A model generated the notes under the pieces. The model was not told the DNA's origin. It saw nothing but the letters and a program-made list of their open reading frames with translations, and ran no database searches. From assembly GCA_028866445.1 (NCBI GenBank), contig JAGWIE010000051.1, forward strand, positions 1-8,046: a DNA stretch of 8,046 nucleotides, in the 5' to 3' direction. This document shows, piece by piece, positions 1-7,797 of this stretch. The position numbers were made by a program, and so were the translations under genes. Source of the stretch: Rhodospirillales bacterium. Its GTDB lineage: Bacteria; Pseudomonadota; Alphaproteobacteria; Acetobacterales; Acetobacteraceae. Each line of letters starts with the position of its first letter. Positions within the stretch are counted from its first letter, which is position 1.

Positions 1-1554
1 TTCGCGATGTTGATGCTGGTGACAGCGAACAACCTCGTGCAGCTTTTCTTCGGCTGGGAGGGTGTGGGTCTCGTCTCTTATCTGCTCATCAATTACTGGT
101 ACGACCGCAAGGCCGCGAATGACGCCGCGATCAAGGCGTTCATCGTCAACCGCGTGGGTGATCTTGCTTTCGCCGTTGGCATTGCGCTGGTTTATTTCAC
201 CTTCGGCAGCGTGAATTTCGATGTGATCTTCGCCGGTGTGGCGGCTCATGCGGGGCAGCATTACACGCTGTTCGGCACGTCCTTTCCGGTGCTGGAGGTT
301 ATCTCCTTCCTGCTGTTCATCGGTGCCATGGGCAAATCCGCGCAGATCTTCCTGCACACCTGGCTGGCGGATGCGATGGAAGGCCCAACGCCGATCTCCG
401 CTCTCATCCATGCGGCCACCATGGTCGCGGCGGGCGTGTTCATGATCGTGCGGATGTCCCCGGTTATCAACGCCGCGCCGGAGGCCATGGGCTTCATCAC
501 CATCATCGGCGCCAGCACGGCGTTCTTCGCCGCCACCATCGGCTGCGTACAGAACGACATCAAACGCGTGATTGCCTATTCCACCTGCTCGCAGCTTGGC
601 TACATGTTTCTGGCGGCGGGCGTGGGGGCCTATCCGGTGGCAATGTTCCACCTCATCAACCATGCGCTATTCAAGGCGCTGCTGTTTCTCTCTGCCGGTT
701 CGGTCATCCATGCGATGTCTGACGAGCAGGATATCCGCCTGATGGGCGGGCTGGGCGGCAAGCTGCCCTTCACCTGCGCGATGATGCTTATCGGTTCGCT
801 GGCGCTCATCGCCATTCCGCCGTTCTCGGGTTATTACTCGAAGGATGCGGTACTGGAATCAGCCCTCGCCGCGCACACGGCGGCAGGCACTTATGGCTGG
901 GTTTGCGGCACGGCGGCGGCGGGGCTTACCGCGTTCTACACCTCGCGTTTGTTCTTCCTGGTGTTCACCGGCAAATCCCGTGCGCCCAAACATGTGCAGG
1001 AGCATGTGCATGAAAGCCCGCTGGTGATGCTGGTGCCGCTGCTGGTGCTGGCGATTGGCGCGTTTGCCAGCGGCTTTGTGCTGAAGCCTTACTTCATTGG
1101 CGCGCAATTTCAGAATTTCTGGGGCAGCTCCATCGCCGTTGCGGCCAGTTCCGGCATGTTGAGCATGGATAGCGTTTCCGGCCTTGCCAAAATGGCGCCG
1201 CTGCTCGTGGCCATTACCGGCATTCTGGTGGCAGTGCTGTTTTACCTGCTGGTGCCTTCCTTGCCCGGCAGGCTCGCCCAGGGCATGGCGCCGCTTTACC
1301 GCTTCCTGCTGAACAAATGGTATTTCGACGAAATTTATGATGCGCTGCTGGTGCGGCCTTCGCTTCGGTTCGCGAAATTCGCCTGGCGCAGTGATGACCA
1401 GGTGATCGACGGTGTGCCCAATGGCCTCGCCGCTCTTACATCAGATGCCTCCGCCCAGGCCGTGAAGCTGCAAACCGGCTCCATCGCGCTTTACGCCTTC
1501 ATCATGCTGATCGGCCTGCTGGTCTTTGTCAGCCTCTTCATCTGGGTGAAGTGA
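1..1554 (+). CDS. nuoL: NADH-quinone oxidoreductase subunit L (NuoL/ND5), 5' end outside window
   Basis: NuoL is the most distal antiporter-like proton pump of respiratory complex I, in the cytoplasmic membrane. The reading frame is open from base 1, so the gene starts upstream; 517 residues are visible and about 125 are missing, judged by aligning GWEGVG (visible residues 18-23) with the E. coli segment that holds E144. Family hallmarks seen: that Glu (residue 20); the Lys in GAMGKSAQ (112, E. coli K229); HTWLADAM followed by GPTPISALIHAATM (His 137); NHALFKALLF (His 221, Lys 225); and the Lys in GYYSKDAVL (281, E. coli K399). The rest is a series of hydrophobic helices. The end (NKWYFDEIYDALLVRPSL, then a long amphipathic stretch and a last membrane helix) is the typical NuoL lateral-helix tail. 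The stop TGA (1552-1554) overlaps a possible GTG start of nuoM. The ATG at 7 is internal and not the true start. Identification is secure. Confidence 0.97.
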   Translation, partial: FAMLMLVTANNLVQLFFGWEGVGLVSYLLINYWYDRKAANDAAIKAFIVNRVGDLAFAVGIALVYFTFGSVNFDVIFAGVAAHAGQHYTLFGTSFPVLEVISFLLFIGAMGKSAQIFLHTWLADAMEGPTPISALIHAATMVAAGVFMIVRMSPVINAAPEAMGFITIIGASTAFFAATIGCVQNDIKRVIAYSTCSQLGYMFLAAGVGAYPVAMFHLINHALFKALLFLSAGSVIHAMSDEQDIRLMGGLGGKLPFTCAMMLIGSLALIAIPPFSGYYSKDAVLESALAAHTAAGTYGWVCGTAAAGLTAFYTSRLFFLVFTGKSRAPKHVQEHVHESPLVMLVPLLVLAIGAFASGFVLKPYFIGAQFQNFWGSSIAVAASSGMLSMDSVSGLAKMAPLLVAITGILVAVLFYLLVPSLPGRLAQGMAPLYRFLLNKWYFDEIYDALLVRPSLRFAKFAWRSDDQVIDGVPNGLAALTSDASAQAVKLQTGSIALYAFIMLIGLLVFVSLFIWVK

Positions 1555-1556
1555 TT

Positions 1557-3077
1557 ATGAACCAGCTTGGTTTCCCCATCCTCTCGCTCATCACCTTTTT
1601 ACCGCTGCTGGGGGCCTTTATGGTCGCCACGCTCAGCGGGGATGACGAGAAAGCCGCATGCAAAGCCCGTCGCATCGCGCTCATCTTCTCGCTCATCGTG
1701 CTGATGCTCGGCGTTTATGTATGGACGCAGTTCAACCCCGCCATTGCTGGTTACCAGTTTGTTGAGGTGATGCCCTGGCTTTCCGGCATCAACGTGGAAT
1801 ACCGCATGGGGGTAGATGGCATCAGCCTGTTCCTCATCATGCTGACCCTGGCGCTCACACCCATTGCCATCCTCGCCAGCGGCGGCATTAAAACCCGCAC
1901 GCGCAGTTTCTTCGCCGCGATGCTGCTGCTGGAAACAATGACGATCGGCATGTTCGCCGCCACGGATTTCGTGCTGTTCTATGTGTTCTTTGAGGCCGTG
2001 CTGCTGCCGATGTATCTCATCATCGGCGTGTGGGGCGGGGAGAAGCGCATTTATGCCGCAGTGAAGTTCTTTGTGTTCACCCTGGCTGGCTCGCTGTTCA
2101 TGCTGCTGGCGGTCGTGTGGATCTGGCGGCATCTGGGCACCACCAACATGGCGGTGATGGCCCATGCCAATATCCCCGCTAACGCGCAGACATGGCTTTT
2201 CCTCGCCTTTTTTGCAGCCTTCGGCGTGAAGGCGGCAGTGTGGCCGCTGCACACCTGGCTGCCGGATGCCTATGGCGAGGCCCCGGTACCCGGTACCATC
2301 ATGCTGGCCGCCGTGCTTTCCAAAATGGGGGCGTATGGTTTCCTGCGTTTCGCCATTCCCATGCTGCCACAGGCTTCCGCTGCGTTTGAGCCGGTGATGT
2401 TTGTGCTTGGCGTGGTCGCGGTGATCTATATTTCCTATGTGGCTTTGGCGCAGACGGATATGAAGCGCATGATCGCCTATTCCTCCGTCGCGCATATGGG
2501 CGTCATCATCATCGGGCTGTTCACCTTCACGGTGGAAGGCATCGAGGGCGCTTTGTTCCAGATGCTCAGCCACGGCATCGTCATCGCCGGGCTGTTTATC
2601 TGTGCCGGCATCATCACCGCGCGTGGTGAAAGCCTGGCGTTGAAAAACCTCGGCGGGCTGGCGCGGAACATGCCGGTTTTCGCAGCAGCTCTCATGCTGT
2701 TCACGCTGGCCAATATGGGCCTGCCGGGCACGTCGGGCTTTATCGGTGAAATCCTCGTTATCGTCGGCGCGTTGAAGGTGAATTTCTGGGTCTCGTTGCT
2801 GGGCGGTGCCGGCATGGTGCTTGGCGTAACCTATTCGCTGGTGCTGGTGCGTGCCGTGCTATTCGAGAAATATAACCGGCCAGACCTCGCGGCGCTGAAA
2901 GACCTGACAGCCCGTGAATACACCATGCTGCTGCCGCTGGCGGCTTTGGTGATGTGGCTGGGCGTGTATCCCTCTAGCTTCACCCATGCGTTCGATGCGC
3001 CGATCGCTGCCCTGGTGCAGGCGCATATTGCCGCCCTCAACCCGCATATGGCGCTGGCCATGGTGACCGCGAAATGA
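1557..3077 (+). CDS. nuoM: NADH-quinone oxidoreductase subunit M (NuoM/ND4)
   Basis: This is the second antiporter-like membrane subunit of complex I, a proton pump of about 14 transmembrane helices; 506 residues from the ATG at 1557 is a normal family length. Key residues are present: Glu 146 in FFEAVLLPMY (E. coli E144), Lys 225 in FGVKAAVWPLHTWLPDA (K234), Lys 256 in LSKMGAYGFLRF (K265) and Glu 398 in GTSGFIGE (E407). A GTG at 1551 is an alternative start that would overlap the nuoL stop as GTGA and add two residues. I chose ATG because MNQLGFPILSL looks like usual NuoM N-termini, but neither site has a clear Shine-Dalgarno sequence, so translational coupling to nuoL is likely. One oddity is that the segment after the first key Lys reads DAYGEAPVPGT rather than the common DAHxxAPTAGS. 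The gene ends overlapping nuoN by 4 bases. Confidence 0.97.
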   Translation: MNQLGFPILSLITFLPLLGAFMVATLSGDDEKAACKARRIALIFSLIVLMLGVYVWTQFNPAIAGYQFVEVMPWLSGINVEYRMGVDGISLFLIMLTLALTPIAILASGGIKTRTRSFFAAMLLLETMTIGMFAATDFVLFYVFFEAVLLPMYLIIGVWGGEKRIYAAVKFFVFTLAGSLFMLLAVVWIWRHLGTTNMAVMAHANIPANAQTWLFLAFFAAFGVKAAVWPLHTWLPDAYGEAPVPGTIMLAAVLSKMGAYGFLRFAIPMLPQASAAFEPVMFVLGVVAVIYISYVALAQTDMKRMIAYSSVAHMGVIIIGLFTFTVEGIEGALFQMLSHGIVIAGLFICAGIITARGESLALKNLGGLARNMPVFAAALMLFTLANMGLPGTSGFIGEILVIVGALKVNFWVSLLGGAGMVLGVTYSLVLVRAVLFEKYNRPDLAALKDLTAREYTMLLPLAALVMWLGVYPSSFTHAFDAPIAALVQAHIAALNPHMALAMVTAK

Positions 3078-4495
3078 CCAATTTCATCTCTCTTCTTCCG
3101 GCGCTGTTTCTTGGGGTTGGCGGCATGGTGCTGCTGCTGGGCGGTGTGCTGGCCAAAGCCAGCGACACGACGCCCGGCGTTACCTTCGGTGCCATTGCCC
3201 TGCTGGCGGTGGCCGCTGTGCTGTGCTGGATGGCACCTGATGCGTTGCTGTTCGGCGGTTTGCTCAAAACCAGCCTGTTCACCCGCTATGCGGATAGCCT
3301 CGTCTACCTCGCCGCCATCGCGGCGCTCATCCTCTCGGTGGATTATAACAAGCGCGAGAAGATCGCCCGGTTCGAGTACCCGATTTTGGTGCTGTTCGCG
3401 GTGATCGGCATGATCGTGATGATCTCCGCCGCCGATATGATGTCGCTCTATATTGGGTTCGAGCTGCAATCACTCGCCCTTTACATTTGTGCCGCCATGG
3501 CGCGGGATTCCGTGCGCTCCACCGAAGCGGGTTTGAAATATTTCGTGCTCGGCGCGTTGGCGTCCGGCTTACTGCTCTATGGCATCTCGCTGGTTTACGG
3601 TTTCGCAGGCACCACGAATTTCGCGGCCCTTGGCGACGTGTTCCGCGCCGGTGCGGGCACCGGCACCATCGTCGGTGTGGTGTTTGTGCTCACCGGGCTG
3701 GCGTTCAAAATCTCGGCCGCACCGTTTCATATGTGGGCACCAGATGTGTATGAAGGTTCGCCCAGCTCCGTCACCGCCTTGTTTGCCACGGCCCCCAAAG
3801 CCGCCGCCCTGGCGCTGTTTCTCTCGGTTATGGCCGGGCCATTCGCCCACCTCACCGGCCAGTGGGAAATGCTGATCCAGATTGTCGCGGTGCTCTCCAT
3901 GGCCATCGGCGCGCTGGCAGCCATCGGGCAGAGCAACATCAAACGTCTGCTGGCATATTCCTCCATCGGTCATATGGGCTACGCGCTGATGGGTCTGGTA
4001 ACCGGCACGGCGGGCGGTATTCAGGCCAGCCTGGTTTACATAGCGATTTATGTGGTGATGTCCTTTGGCGCATTCGCCTGCGTTATCGCCATGCGCCGCA
4101 ACGGCCAAGCGGTTGAGAAAATCAGCGACCTTGCCGGGCTTGCCGCCGAGCATCCTGGTTTTGCCTTCGCTTTCGCGGTGTTCATGTGGTCCATGGCGGG
4201 CATTCCGCCGCTAGCGGGCTTCTTCGCCAAACTTTACGTGTTCTACACCGCCTTCAACGCGGGTTACGACACATTGGTCATCATCGGTATCATCGCAAGC
4301 GTCATCAGCGCCTTCTATTATCTGCGCGTCATCAAGGTGATGTATTTCGATAAAGGCCAGCCGGGCTTCGACAAGACCTCTGCCGGTGCAGGCTTCGTGA
4401 TGGCGGTTGGTGCCTTCGCCACGATCTTTTTTGTGGTCATTCCCGGCCCGCTGATGGCGCTGGCGGGCGAAGCCGCGAAAGCCCTGATGGGTTGA
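3074..4495 (+). CDS. nuoN: NADH-quinone oxidoreductase subunit N (NuoN/ND2)
   Basis: This is the third antiporter-like proton-translocating membrane subunit of complex I, sitting between NuoM and the NuoA/J/K/H part. At 473 residues it has the usual bacterial length and about 14 hydrophobic helices. Hallmarks: Glu 130 in GFELQSLALYI, Lys 212 in LAFKISAAPFHMWAPDVYEG, Lys 242 in FATAPKAAA, NIKRLLAYSSIGHMGY in the middle, and Lys 386 in PPLAGFFAKLYVF; these correspond to the E. coli E133, K217, K247 and K395 set. The start ATG shares ATGA (3074-3077) with the nuoM stop, and no strong ribosome binding site lies upstream, so translation is probably coupled to nuoM. Its stop TGA (4493-4495) in turn overlaps the TTG start of birA. 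No truncation or frameshift was seen. Confidence 0.97.
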   Translation: MTNFISLLPALFLGVGGMVLLLGGVLAKASDTTPGVTFGAIALLAVAAVLCWMAPDALLFGGLLKTSLFTRYADSLVYLAAIAALILSVDYNKREKIARFEYPILVLFAVIGMIVMISAADMMSLYIGFELQSLALYICAAMARDSVRSTEAGLKYFVLGALASGLLLYGISLVYGFAGTTNFAALGDVFRAGAGTGTIVGVVFVLTGLAFKISAAPFHMWAPDVYEGSPSSVTALFATAPKAAALALFLSVMAGPFAHLTGQWEMLIQIVAVLSMAIGALAAIGQSNIKRLLAYSSIGHMGYALMGLVTGTAGGIQASLVYIAIYVVMSFGAFACVIAMRRNGQAVEKISDLAGLAAEHPGFAFAFAVFMWSMAGIPPLAGFFAKLYVFYTAFNAGYDTLVIIGIIASVISAFYYLRVIKVMYFDKGQPGFDKTSAGAGFVMAVGAFATIFFVVIPGPLMALAGEAAKALMG

Positions 4496-5202
4496 ACTGG
4501 CGGCTGGAGCTTTATTCTGAGCTGGGGTCGACTTCTGACGAGATCATAAAGCGGGCCAGGGCAGGGGAGCCTGCCGGGCTCGCGGTTCTGGCACGTAAGC
4601 AAACACAAGGGCGCGGCTCGCGCGGGCGGGTATGGCGCGCGCCGGAAGGCAATCTCAACCTTTCCATTCTGCTCCGCCCCGCGCGCCCTGCCGCTCAGGC
4701 AGGGTTGTTCTCGCTTATCTCCGGCATTGCGGTGGCGGAGGCGCTGGAAGGGTTGGGGGCTGAAAATCTCACCCTCAAATGGCCGAATGATGTGCTGTGC
4801 GGCGGTGCCAAGCTCGCTGGAATCCTCATAGACGCAACCCAAGCCGAAACCGGGCTGGAGTGGCTGGCGATCGGCATCGGTATAAACCTTGCCGCCGCAC
4901 CGGAAATTCCAGACCGCCGCACAATGGCCCTTGCCGCCCAAGGGCTGGATATTTCACCTGAAACCGCCGCCCATGCCATCCTCGCGCGGCTGGAGAGCTG
5001 GCTGGAAGCGCCCGGCGCGTTAATCTGCGCGGAATGGCTGAAACGCGGCCATGCCCCAGGCACGCCAATGGAAATCGCCTATGCCGGGCAGCGCCGTACG
5101 GGTTTTTTTGCGGGCTTGTCAGAAGCGGGTGAATTGCTGTTGCAGTGCGAAAATCGTATCGAGACCATCAATACCGGCGAAGTCTTGCTGGCGAACGGCT
5201 AA
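4492..5202 (+). CDS. birA: Biotin--[acetyl-CoA-carboxylase] ligase, monofunctional
   Basis: This cytoplasmic enzyme activates biotin with ATP to biotinyl-AMP and transfers it to the lysine of biotin carboxyl carrier protein, and so is needed for fatty-acid synthesis. In 236 residues it shows the family motifs in order: GSTSDE (12-17), the ATP/biotin loop QTQGRGSRGRVW (37-48), GNLNLSILL (53-61), KWPNDV (96-101), the catalytic-region Lys 107 in GGAKLAGILID, and GIGIN (128-132). A small C-terminal domain follows. The N-terminal helix-turn-helix of E. coli BirA is absent, so it should not act as the biotin-operon repressor (class I ligase). The start is TTG at 4492: scanning this frame back to the stop at 4351-4353 finds no ATG, GTG or other TTG, and the next in-frame Met is far inside the domain. 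TTGA is shared with the nuoN stop, implying coupled reinitiation and modest expression. The gene ends 14 bases before coaX. Confidence 0.94.
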   Translation: MNWRLELYSELGSTSDEIIKRARAGEPAGLAVLARKQTQGRGSRGRVWRAPEGNLNLSILLRPARPAAQAGLFSLISGIAVAEALEGLGAENLTLKWPNDVLCGGAKLAGILIDATQAETGLEWLAIGIGINLAAAPEIPDRRTMALAAQGLDISPETAAHAILARLESWLEAPGALICAEWLKRGHAPGTPMEIAYAGQRRTGFFAGLSEAGELLLQCENRIETINTGEVLLANG

Positions 5203-5204
5203 CC

Positions 5205-5211
5205 AAGGAGG
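5205..5211 (+). promoter_or_regulatory. Ribosome binding site of coaX
   Basis: AAGGAGG is a near-perfect Shine-Dalgarno sequence, 5 bases before the ATG at 5217 and just after the birA stop (5200-5202). It fixes the coaX start at 5217 rather than at the in-frame GTG at 5145, which lies inside birA. It is the strongest ribosome binding site in the window. Confidence 0.9.
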
Positions 5212-5216
5212 ACGCA

Positions 5217-6026
5217 ATGCTTCTGGTCATCGATGCGGGCAACACGAATATCGTGTTTGCTGTGCATGACGGTGCGGAATGGCGGGGCAAGTGGCGGCTT
5301 GCCACCTCCGCCCAGCGCACTTCGGATGAATATGGCGTCTGGCTGGACGTGCTGCTGCGCCGCGCGGGCATCTCTGCCGAGGACATAACCGGAACCGTGA
5401 TCGGCACCGTGGTGCCCGCCGCACTGTATCATTTGCGCCGCCTCTGCCGGGAATGGTTTCTCACCGAACCGCTGATCGCCAGGGATTCGCTGAGCTGGGG
5501 TTTTGAGATAAAAACCGACAACCCCGAAGGCGTGGGCGCTGACCGGTTGCTAAACGCGCTGGCCGCGCATGTGCATTATCAGGGCCCGTTGGTGGTGGTG
5601 GATTTCGGCACCGCCACCACCTTCGATGTGGTGGATGAAACCGGCGCTTATATCGGCGGCGCCATCTCTCCTGGTATCAATCTTTCGATTGAGGCGCTGC
5701 ACCAGGCCGCTGCCCGTCTGCCGCGCATCGGCATTGGCCGGCCGCATGTGGTTATTGGCCGAGACACGGTGCCCGCCATGCAATCGGGCATCTATTGGGG
5801 CTATATCGGGCTTATCGAAGGGCTGCTCGCCCGGATCGAGGGCGAGTTTGGTGCCAAATTGAAAGCCATCGCCACTGGCGGGCTGGCCCCGCTTTTTGCC
5901 GAGGGCACCAGCAAATTCACCGCCATCGACCCAGACCTGACATTGGAAGGGTTGCGCCTGCTTTCCTCGCGCAATAAGCCACCCTCTTTGCCGCGCGACC
6001 GTGCGCGGTTTCTGGAAACTGAATGA
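5217..6026 (+). CDS. coaX: Type III pantothenate kinase
   Basis: The enzyme phosphorylates pantothenate (vitamin B5) to 4'-phosphopantothenate, the first committed step of coenzyme A synthesis, in the cytoplasm. The 269 residues show the ASKHA-fold signatures of the CoaX family: DAGNTN near the N-terminus (6-11, phosphate binding), NPEGVGADRLLN with the catalytic-type Asp 109, DFGTATTFDVV (129-139, second phosphate-binding motif), and GGAISPG (147-153). Type III kinases are not feedback-inhibited by CoA and need a monovalent cation; that is family knowledge, not visible here. The start ATG at 5217 is chosen because MLLVIDAGNTN is the canonical N-terminus and AAGGAGG precedes it. The gene sits between birA and rnj, as in many alphaproteobacteria, and is probably co-transcribed with both. 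The last ~20 residues (RNKPPSLPRDRARFLETE) are a charged tail past the fold. Confidence 0.95.
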   Translation: MLLVIDAGNTNIVFAVHDGAEWRGKWRLATSAQRTSDEYGVWLDVLLRRAGISAEDITGTVIGTVVPAALYHLRRLCREWFLTEPLIARDSLSWGFEIKTDNPEGVGADRLLNALAAHVHYQGPLVVVDFGTATTFDVVDETGAYIGGAISPGINLSIEALHQAAARLPRIGIGRPHVVIGRDTVPAMQSGIYWGYIGLIEGLLARIEGEFGAKLKAIATGGLAPLFAEGTSKFTAIDPDLTLEGLRLLSSRNKPPSLPRDRARFLETE

Positions 6027-6034
6027 CAAAATAT

Positions 6035-6039
6035 AGGAG
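6035..6039 (+). promoter_or_regulatory. Ribosome binding site of rnj
   Basis: AGGAG lies 11 bases upstream of the GTG at 6051, in the 24-base gap after coaX. It supports the GTG as the rnj start over the in-frame ATG at 6084, which has no comparable site. The spacing is slightly long, so initiation may be moderate. Confidence 0.7.
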
Positions 6040-6050
6040 CAGACCCGTTC

Positions 6051-7733
6051 GTGGCTAAATCCAAAGGCAAAGCCGCCCCCGCCATGGACGAGGCTGAAAG
6101 CGGGTTCATTTTCGTACCCCTCGGCGGCACCGGCGAGATCGGGATGAACTTCAACCTCTATGGCTGCGACGGCGCATGGCTGGCCGTGGATTGCGGCATG
6201 GGCTTCTCCGGGCCGGACAACCCAGAGACGGAAATTTTGCTGCCAGACCCCGCCTTCATCGCCCAACAGCGGGATGATCTGCTGGGTCTGGTCATTACCC
6301 ATGCGCATGAGGACCATATTGGCGGCATTGCCCGGCTGTGGCCGCAACTGCGCTGCCCGGTTTACGCCACACCCTTTGCCGCCGCTGTTATTCGCCGCAA
6401 ATTGCAGGAAGCTGGATTGCAGCGCGATGTGAAGCTGCATGTGCTGCCGCCGGGAAGCGCTTTTGCGCTGGGCCCGTTCAGCCTGCGCTATATCCGCATG
6501 ACGCATTCCACGCCGGAAGCGCAGGCGCTCGCCATCACCACAAGCTACGGCACTGTGCTGCATACCGGGGATTGGAAGTTCGATGCCTCGCCGGTAGTGG
6601 GCGATGTATCAGACGAAGCCGCGTTGAAGGCACTGGGCGATGCAGGTGTGCTGGCACTGGTTTCTGATTCCACCAACGCCATGGTGGAAGGGTTCTCAGG
6701 CTCAGAGCTGGATGTGAAAAAAAGCTTCGAGGCATTGCTGCCCGAGCTTTCCGGCCGGGTGGCGGTTACCTGCTTTGCCTCCAACGTGGCGCGGGTGGCC
6801 AGCATCATCTCGGCGGCTGAAATCGCCGGCCGGCATATCGCGCTGGTGGGCCGCAGCCTGAACAATTACATCACCGCGGCGCAGGAAGCGGGTTACCTCA
6901 AAGACGTGCCGGATTTTGTGCCGGAAGAGGAAATCGGCGCGATCCCTGATGACAATATCCTGCTGCTGGTTACCGGTAGCCAGGGTGAGCCGCGCTCAGC
7001 CATGGCGCGCATCGCGGCGGATACGCACCGCTATGCCGTGCTAGGGCAGGGGGATAAGGCGATTTTTTCCTCTCGCACCATTCCCGGCAATGAGCGTGCG
7101 GTGTTCGCGGTGCAAGACCGGCTCTCCCGGCGCGGGGTGGAGGTGATTGTGGATGGGGACGAGCAGGTGCATGTCTCTGGCCATCCGGCGCGGGAGGAAC
7201 TGCGCAAGCTCTATAAGCTCGTGCGGCCAAAATACGTAATCCCCACCCATGGCGAGTGGCGGCATCTTTCCACCCAGGCAGCTTTGGCGCAGGAATGCGG
7301 CATTAATACCCTGCTGGTGGAAGACGGCGACGTGGTGCTGTTTGGCGGCAATGGCCCCGCCGTGGTGGATTCAGTGCCCACAGGCCGCCTGGCGGTGGAT
7401 GGTGCCAAGGTGGTGCCGCTTAAAAACGGCGTACTTTCCGCCCGCAAGCGTATGTTGTTCAACGGCGTTGTCGTTGGCAGCTTCGCCATCGACTCCAAAG
7501 GCAGGCTGCAAGGCACGCCAAGGCTTTCCGCCCCAGGCCTGCTGGACGAGTTGGAAGCCAAGCAGCGCCTGGCCTTTGAGCGGGAATTTCAGGATGTGCT
7601 GGAGGATCTGGCCCCAGCTCTGCGCCAGGATGAAGCGGCCTTCACCGATGCGGCCAGGGCAGCTTTGCGCCGCATTGTCGGCAAGCCTCTGGGCAAACGC
7701 CCGCTGGTGGACGTGCATATTCTCCGGGTATGA
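6051..7733 (+). CDS. rnj: Ribonuclease J
   Basis: RNase J is a metallo-beta-lactamase/beta-CASP nuclease with 5'-3' exonuclease and endonuclease activity; in alphaproteobacteria it acts with RNase E in rRNA maturation and mRNA turnover. The 560 residues match the usual length (about 555). Seen in order: VPLGGTGEIGMN (22-33); the zinc motif HAHEDH (84-89); the further metal-site residues His 152 in THSTPE and Asp 174 in HTGDWKFD; the beta-CASP region with DSTNAM, VTCFASNVARV and TGSQGEPRSAM; then HVSGHP (His 374, His 378) and PTHGEWRH (His 400, His 405). The C-terminal domain ends in VDVHILRV. A GTG start with AGGAG upstream is preferred. The first ~15 residues are a Lys/Ala-rich tail outside the catalytic fold. 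The gene is last in the operon, and no terminator follows directly. Function is secure from the motifs; substrates are unknown. Confidence 0.96.
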   Translation: MAKSKGKAAPAMDEAESGFIFVPLGGTGEIGMNFNLYGCDGAWLAVDCGMGFSGPDNPETEILLPDPAFIAQQRDDLLGLVITHAHEDHIGGIARLWPQLRCPVYATPFAAAVIRRKLQEAGLQRDVKLHVLPPGSAFALGPFSLRYIRMTHSTPEAQALAITTSYGTVLHTGDWKFDASPVVGDVSDEAALKALGDAGVLALVSDSTNAMVEGFSGSELDVKKSFEALLPELSGRVAVTCFASNVARVASIISAAEIAGRHIALVGRSLNNYITAAQEAGYLKDVPDFVPEEEIGAIPDDNILLLVTGSQGEPRSAMARIAADTHRYAVLGQGDKAIFSSRTIPGNERAVFAVQDRLSRRGVEVIVDGDEQVHVSGHPAREELRKLYKLVRPKYVIPTHGEWRHLSTQAALAQECGINTLLVEDGDVVLFGGNGPAVVDSVPTGRLAVDGAKVVPLKNGVLSARKRMLFNGVVVGSFAIDSKGRLQGTPRLSAPGLLDELEAKQRLAFEREFQDVLEDLAPALRQDEAAFTDAARAALRRIVGKPLGKRPLVDVHILRV

Positions 7734-7749
7734 TTAAAAATGATGCTAA

Positions 7750-7797
7750 AAGCAAGATATAAGCAAATTTCGGCTATAATTTAGTCGTTTCTTGCTT
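7750..7797. repeat. Long-loop inverted repeat in AT-rich gap after rnj
   Basis: AAGCAAGA (7750-7757) is an exact reverse complement of TCTTGCTT (7790-7797), separated by 32 bases. Inside the loop, TATA (7758-7761) and GC (7763-7764) can pair with GCTATA (7773-7778) if one A bulges. No T-run follows, so it is not an intrinsic terminator. It could be an mRNA 3' structure that protects the rnj end, a protein-binding site, or chance in AT-rich sequence. The surrounding bases 7734-7800 are markedly richer in A and T than the genes. Confidence 0.3.

Noticed and set aside
2285..2297. Tandem GGTACC copies separated by one base in nuoM
   Set aside because: They lie within conserved coding sequence and are explained by the codons; no sign of a functional repeat.
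1599..2573. Long minus-strand open frame opposite nuoM
   Set aside because: The translation is a His/Gln/Glu-rich low-complexity string typical of the antisense of a GC-rich membrane protein gene, while the + strand has an unmistakable NuoM.
2831..3469. Minus-strand open frame across the nuoM/nuoN junction
   Set aside because: Low-complexity, His/Gln-rich shadow of nuoM and nuoN, with no recognisable domain.
5145..5216. Upstream in-frame GTG extension of coaX
   Set aside because: It would add 24 non-conserved residues encoded inside birA; the ATG at 5217 has AAGGAGG and gives the canonical CoaX N-terminus.
5550..6563. 337-codon minus-strand open frame across the coaX/rnj junction
   Set aside because: It spans two well-supported + strand genes and their gap, shows no domain, and is explained by the GC-rich codon bias of those genes.
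7775..7780. Perfect TATAAT suggesting a promoter after rnj
   Set aside because: There is no recognisable -35 element 16-18 bases upstream (GCAAGA at 17) and no extended -10 TG. A chance match is likely in this AT-rich patch.
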